From the NCBI GenBank assembly GCA_028095005.1, contig CM051462.1:88299846-88363845 (forward strand): a DNA stretch of 64,000 nucleotides, read 5' to 3'. Both the position numbers and the translations under genes were made by a program. Origin of the DNA: Rhynchospora pubera. Taxonomy: Eukaryota; Streptophyta; Magnoliopsida; Poales; Cyperaceae. How positions within the stretch are numbered: position 1 is the stretch's first letter; each line of letters opens with the position of its first letter. Under the pieces are notes generated by a model. That model saw only the letters and a program-made list of their open reading frames with translations. It had not been told where the DNA came from and did no database searches. Positions 59,901-64,000 of the stretch are shown in pieces.

Positions 59901-60080
59901 CAAAGATCTACAACTTTCATGCAGATGGAAAGTTCTTCCAGAGAACATATCACATCGAAAAACGTGAAACAACACAGAAAATACCTTTTCCAGACAGCAA
60001 ACAAACGCATCATCTCTACTAATCCGTTAATTGGCTAATTTCTCTTAATTAAGTGTCAAAATAGCTTAAGTACGACCATG
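53944..60080 (-). pseudogene. degenerate copia interior of copia-3
   Basis: No long frames remain, but relics in copia order are visible on the minus strand. Near 56090-56000, FHEYDKNKVVVANHNVVLMN resembles the end of the integrase region (NKVFV.RNAVFLE). Near 55800-55690, a linker-like stretch HELMMFEKLMEYMRSQELV is followed by VEEVHEPQVP. Near 54420-54290, VTKAKYIATCEAIKEVYF then a stop and SKHLEL corresponds to the RNase H motifs EAEYIA.CEA.KE and SKHI. A YVDD motif was not found. Gag should lie at about 57000-60080 but is not recognisable. The damage is spread along the whole length. Confidence 0.7.
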
Positions 60081-60094
60081 TGCTCTGATACCAC
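60081..60094 (-). other. primer-binding site of copia-3
   Basis: Minus strand TGGTATCAGAGCA, one base after the 5' LTR, matches the standard plant site complementary to the 3' end of initiator tRNA-Met. It fixes the orientation of the element. Confidence 0.93.
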
Positions 60095-61850
60095 TGTTAG
60101 AAAACTGCCCAATTTTAATTTTAGACTAATTACACTTAATTAATCCAATTAAACAACGAGCAAGAGGATCTAGTGCAAAAGCTAATTCGACACAAAGAGA
60201 TAAGAGGTGGATTTTGTACCTCCCGCGAAATCGTATTCGCGGGGCTCGATCCTACGGCATGGAAATCGATGGGGTGCTCTCCTTCGTCTCCAAATCGCAG
60301 CGGCCTCGAGTCCACCAAGAGGTTAACCATGCTCTAATCGATTCGTGCTAGCGATTCGAAAGAGCGTAGCTAATCCAATGGTATTCTCCTTTCTTCTTAA
60401 ATAACTATTTTATTTAGTGGAGAATCTAAGCTCAACACATGAGCAAATGGTGGTGAGAATAGGAGAGGTAGGCGCCGGCCTAGAGAGGAGAGGAGTGGCG
60501 GCTATGAGGGAGGAAGAAGGAAGGTTGGTTTTTGCATCTATACATCTCTATATATAGTGCACCTATCCTACCTACCACCAACTCACTATTTACATAAAAT
60601 GCCACTCTACCTACCACCAAGGCCGGCCTCCTTCATGGGCTTTTTGGGGCCTCTCAACCTATTTAATCTATCTCTAATTCATTTAATTAGGGACTCCTCC
60701 AAATGCTCTTCAATTGGGCTACCAATTTAATATACAAATTTCGGCCCAAATATTTAATATAGCTATTTATATTAAATCTTGTTGAGCTAAAATAATTATC
60801 AACTAATTAATAATTATTCTAGGATTAGCTTATGCATTAATTTATTTCCATATGATCCATTTGACTTAATTAATTATAACGGTATATAATTAATTAATCA
60901 ACTCATCATATTTTCGCAATACGAACTGTTGCGAATAAATAAATAATGCACTGTATGGTTAAAGCTCTATTTGTGTGACCCTTTGAGGATTTATGCTACG
61001 TTGGACATGGAATTAAATCGCTATTTAATTCCAATAATCATAAGCGGTATCTAGCAACACGTTATGATTCCCAATTCACATAAATAGTGTACTGCTACAA
61101 TATTTCAATCCTGCATAAGAGAATAAATGTATTTCTCTATTTTGATTCTTATGTCACACGATATCATCGTATAATCCAAGATAGGAATGTGTCATTCTTG
61201 CAGATTATACGTTTCTTGATCTAGAGATAATTGTATAAAGTTGCATGCAAACAATCTATCTCCATCAAGGGGCCCAAACAGATATCGTCACTCACTAAGT
61301 GAATTAATGAGGGACATACGGTTTTCTTGATGATTAACTTTTCCCCGCACAATTCAAGAGAACATAAATAAAGTCCGTATAGCAGCCCTTATCGGGAATC
61401 AGCGGTAGACGATATTTATTGAACCTATCCTCATGTGGAAAAGATAAACATCTCAAACTTAGAACCAAAATCATAACGAAATAAACAATGACACATAACA
61501 CAATCCATATGTTTATTTCGATGGGTCAAGTCATGTGCTATGTTCCATAACATACACATATGCAATTAAGTTGGTAACTCTTTACCTATGATTTGTAGAA
61601 CTTAATCATCACTTAACTTGCATACTAATCTTATAAGATAATTAATGTTCTTTGTTAATTATCAAGATTATGGACCGTTCAGATTTATTATTGTCATTCT
61701 AAAGAATGATCCACAGAGATCTACAATTCAGATCCTCAACCTGAATAATCTGTCAATAATAAACCTAGGAACAGATGATAATATATCATCCATATCATAA
61801 ACTAATATTTAAGTCATTAAATTATTGACTTCTAGGACATAACTCCAACA
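60095..61850 (-). repeat. 5' LTR of copia-3
   Basis: 1756 bp, intact, TGTTAGAAAACTGCCC at the plus-strand start and ATAACTCCAACA at the end. Differs from the copia-3 3' LTR by about 17 substitutions that I could count, plus none or few indels. Confidence 0.95.
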
Positions 61851-61855
61851 CTATG

Positions 61856-64000
61856 ACCCTTTGATCCGTCGGACGATCTACCAAACTCCAAGTTTTATTA
61901 TCATGTATAGAGTCAAGTTCATACTGCATCGCACACTTCCAGCTTTCCTCCTTACTTGCCTCTTGAAAATCAGCAGGTTCTTCTGTCCCTAGCAAGCACA
62001 ATTCAGAATAATCAATTTCAATTGGTTCTGTTACATCATACAAATCTTGCAGTGTGCGCATTCGAGTTGTATTATTCCTTGATGAAACATAATCCTCAAT
62101 TGGGTCCAAGGACGTTGCATTTCCTGGTTCATCCTGAGCTGCATGAGCTGTGTCCTCCTCTACTTCAATTTCTACTTGTCTCACTGGCTGTGTGGGGTTG
62201 GATATCTGCTCTGCTTCATTCACTTGCTCACAGTTCTCAGCAACTTCATATATTTCAAACATGTCCCTACCTTGTTCTCTTTGTACATTGTGTACGGTAT
62301 TCCAATCCCATGCTTTATCCTCTTCAAATATAGCATCACGTGATATTTGCAATTTTCCTGTAACTGGGTCATACATGCGATATGCCTTTGACCCATTCTC
62401 ATAACCAATAAAAACCATCGGAATACTACGTGCTGTAAATTTCCCACCTTGATTATTCAACTGTTTCACATGAGCTATGCATCCAAAGGTACGCATATGA
62501 TGCACACTCGGTTTTTGCTTATGCCAAGCTTCATACGGTATCATCTCGACCACACTCTTGGTGAGTGCATGGTTCAGAATATAAACAGCCGTTGTCACAG
62601 CTTCTCCCCAAAATTGTGCTGGCACGTTCATACTTCTCATCATACTTCGTGCCATGCCAGTAACTGTCTGATTCCTCCGCTCAACTACACCATTTTGCTG
62701 CGGGGAATAAGGTGCTGTCAAGTATCTTTTGATGCCTGCCTGCTTACAATAAGATGTGAACTCATTTGATCGGAAATCACCTCCTCTATCTGTCCGAAAT
62801 GCTCTCAGTTTCACATTTGCCTCAACCTCTACTGCTATTTTAATTTCTTTAAATGCTTGAAATGCCATATCCTTTGATTTTAATAGCATAATCCACATGT
62901 ATCGACTATAATCATCAACCATAAGCAAAAAAAACTTATTACCAGCAGGTGTCGCAGGCATAATGGGTCCGCACAAGTCACCGTGTACTAATTCCAGTAC
63001 CATCTCTGCTCTAAATTTCGCTTCCTGAGGGAATGGGGAGCGACGTTGTTTACCGACAAGACAACCGCTGCACACTTGCTCTACATGGTTCACTAGTGGT
63101 AATCCTTCAACCATGTTTTGCTGACTTTGTTTTCTTAAGGCCTGGAAATTAAGATGACCATAGCGTGCATGCCATCGCCAATCGTCATTATTCAGTTGTG
63201 CCATCAAACATACGGGCTGAGCAACATCAAGGTTGAGTATGTAGAGTCTGTTTCTTCCTCTCTTTACTTGAATCAGGAGCTGTTCTTCATGATCAAACAC
63301 CTTCAATTTGCCATTTTCCAAAACCACTCTACATCCCCGCTCCTCGAGTTGTCCAAGACTTATAACATTACTTGTTAGTTTAGGAATATAGTATACATCT
63401 GTCAGAGCTTTATGTTCACCCGTCCGTCCTTGAAGCAACATTGTTCCACGACCACAGATTGATACCTTTGAACCATCACCAAATTTTACTGTGCCTGCAA
63501 CCGAGGTGTCAAGCTCAGTAAAGTTTTCTTTACGCCCAGACATGTGATTACTGGCTCCAGAATCAAGGTAACACAAATTCTGGGTCTCATTCTCTTTCTT
63601 ACCCAAGTGAAGTTGTACATCTAGCATCAACAGAGCGGGTTCATCCTCTACTTTTTCTGCCACAAAAGTTTTTTCTTTCTTGGGTTTGCGACATTCTGAT
63701 GCAAAATGTCCATACTCAGAACAATTGTAGCATCTAATTTTAGACTTGTCAAATTTCCTATGCGGCTTCTTGTCATGTACGCTCACTTGGCTTTGATTGG
63801 AACCACCACCAGAACCTTCAGCACCTTTCTTCCCTTTCATAGACAGTGCCTCCCATTGAGCTCGTGTAAGCAACACTTGTTCCTTTTCTTCTTTATGCTG
63901 GCGCCTGCCCTTTAAACTTTCCTCGAACACTCTTAAACGCCCGACAGCCTCTGTAACAGACATACTTGTCAAATCTCCCCACTGCTCAATTGTGCCAATG
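61856..64000 (-). CDS. copia-2 gag (3' part), protease and integrase
   Basis: One open frame of about 715 residues, entering from the right edge and ending at the copia-3 insertion. It begins in gag (IEQWGDLTSMSVTEAVGRL, FEESLKGRRQ) and has a CCHC zinc knuckle CYNCSEYGHFASEC. The protease motif is CYLDSGASNHM. The integrase zinc-binding region is WHARYGHLNFQALRK with CSGCLVGKQR. The integrase core aspartates lie in HGDLCGP and FRTDRGGDF and the glutamate in NGVVERRNQT. A C-terminal FGCIAHVK and GYENGSKAYRMYDP region and an acidic linker follow. The last native residues are RPTDQRVI; the next codons are read from the copia-3 LTR until a stop. All catalytic residues seen are intact. Confidence 0.95.

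Larger units (their letters stand above)
50427..61850 (-). mobile_element. Ty1/copia-type retrotransposon copia-3, coding-dead, nested in copia-2
   Basis: An 11,424-bp element on the minus strand with a perfect 5-bp duplication CTATG on both sides. The 5' LTR is 60095-61850 (1756 bp). The primer-binding site, TGGTATCAGAGC complementary to initiator tRNA-Met, is at 60093-60082. The interior is 53944-60094, and the polypurine tract AAGTGGGAGAT adjoins the 3' LTR at 53943. The 3' LTR is 53943-50427 and contains a solo LTR. The LTRs differ at roughly 1% of positions by eye. The interior has no frame longer than about 90 codons, yet it retains copia-like relics, so it is a copia-derived non-autonomous element. 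Confidence 0.95.
48666..64000 (-). mobile_element. Ty1/copia retrotransposon copia-2, runs off the right edge, split by copia-3
   Basis: A minus-strand copia element inserted in the NLR relic. Its 3' LTR is 48666-48991. The polypurine stretch AGGGAAGTGAT precedes the LTR. RNase H and RT lie at 49001-50421, and integrase, protease and gag at 61856-64000. Between these lies the 11.4-kb copia-3 insertion with the duplication CTATG (50422-50426 and 61851-61855). The 5' LTR and start of gag are outside the window. Apart from that insertion the visible gag-pol frame is open, so the element was probably active until it was hit. Confidence 0.92.

Noticed and set aside
61956..63915. Plus-strand frames of 66-125 codons
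   Set aside because: They are shadows of the intact minus-strand copia-2 gag-pol frame.

Overview
This window is AT-rich nuclear DNA from a flowering plant, most likely a eudicot. The signs are spliced genes of plant-only families (a WAT1/UMAMIT transporter, an atypical HLH regulator, relics of NLR, receptor-kinase and TOM1-like genes), a tRNA-derived SINE, Ty1/copia retrotransposons primed by initiator tRNA-Met, and many MITEs. There is no bacterial-style operon, CRISPR array, rRNA gene or convincing tRNA gene.

Layout. 1-8.1 kb is the most gene-like part: a decayed WAT1 copy (about 2.0-2.6 kb), an intact seven-exon WAT1-related gene on the minus strand (3684-5769), a SINE with an 18-bp target duplication, and a frameshifted DUF3444 gene relic (7325-8108). 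9-19 kb is intergenic DNA holding a hAT-type element full of CGTGTCG motifs (9316-10068), a hairpin MITE, a tandem duplication cut by a SINE, an orphan exon (12339-12545) and a 1.57-kb long-TIR MULE-like element (15828-17392). 19461-24323 is a complete but dead copia element lacking gag, itself split by a 679-bp hAT element. 26-33 kb carries two copies of one MULE-like MITE family and several Tourist-like MITEs. A small HLH gene with a TATA box sits at 34700-34909. 35-44 kb is mostly repeats and unannotatable DNA. A two-exon gene for a 100-aa protein lies at 44324-45033 (minus).

47.2-48.7 kb is a cluster of three same-strand gene relics (receptor kinase, TOM1-like VHS domain, NLR leucine-rich tail). 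The NLR relic is cut by a copia element (copia-2) whose visible gag-pol is open on both sides of a second, younger copia insertion (copia-3, 50427-61850). Copia-3 has 1756-bp LTRs about 99% alike but a ruined coding region, so it was probably moved in trans. Its left LTR is cut again by a solo LTR of a related subfamily in the opposite orientation. Each nesting level whose two ends lie in the window has a perfect 5-bp target duplication.

I see no clearly new multi-gene system. The most unusual features are the LTR-in-LTR nest, the coding-dead but recently mobile copia-3, the uncharacterised two-exon small-protein gene, the orphan exon and the gene-relic cluster. All intron-exon calls were made by eye from splice sites, reading frame and family resemblance.
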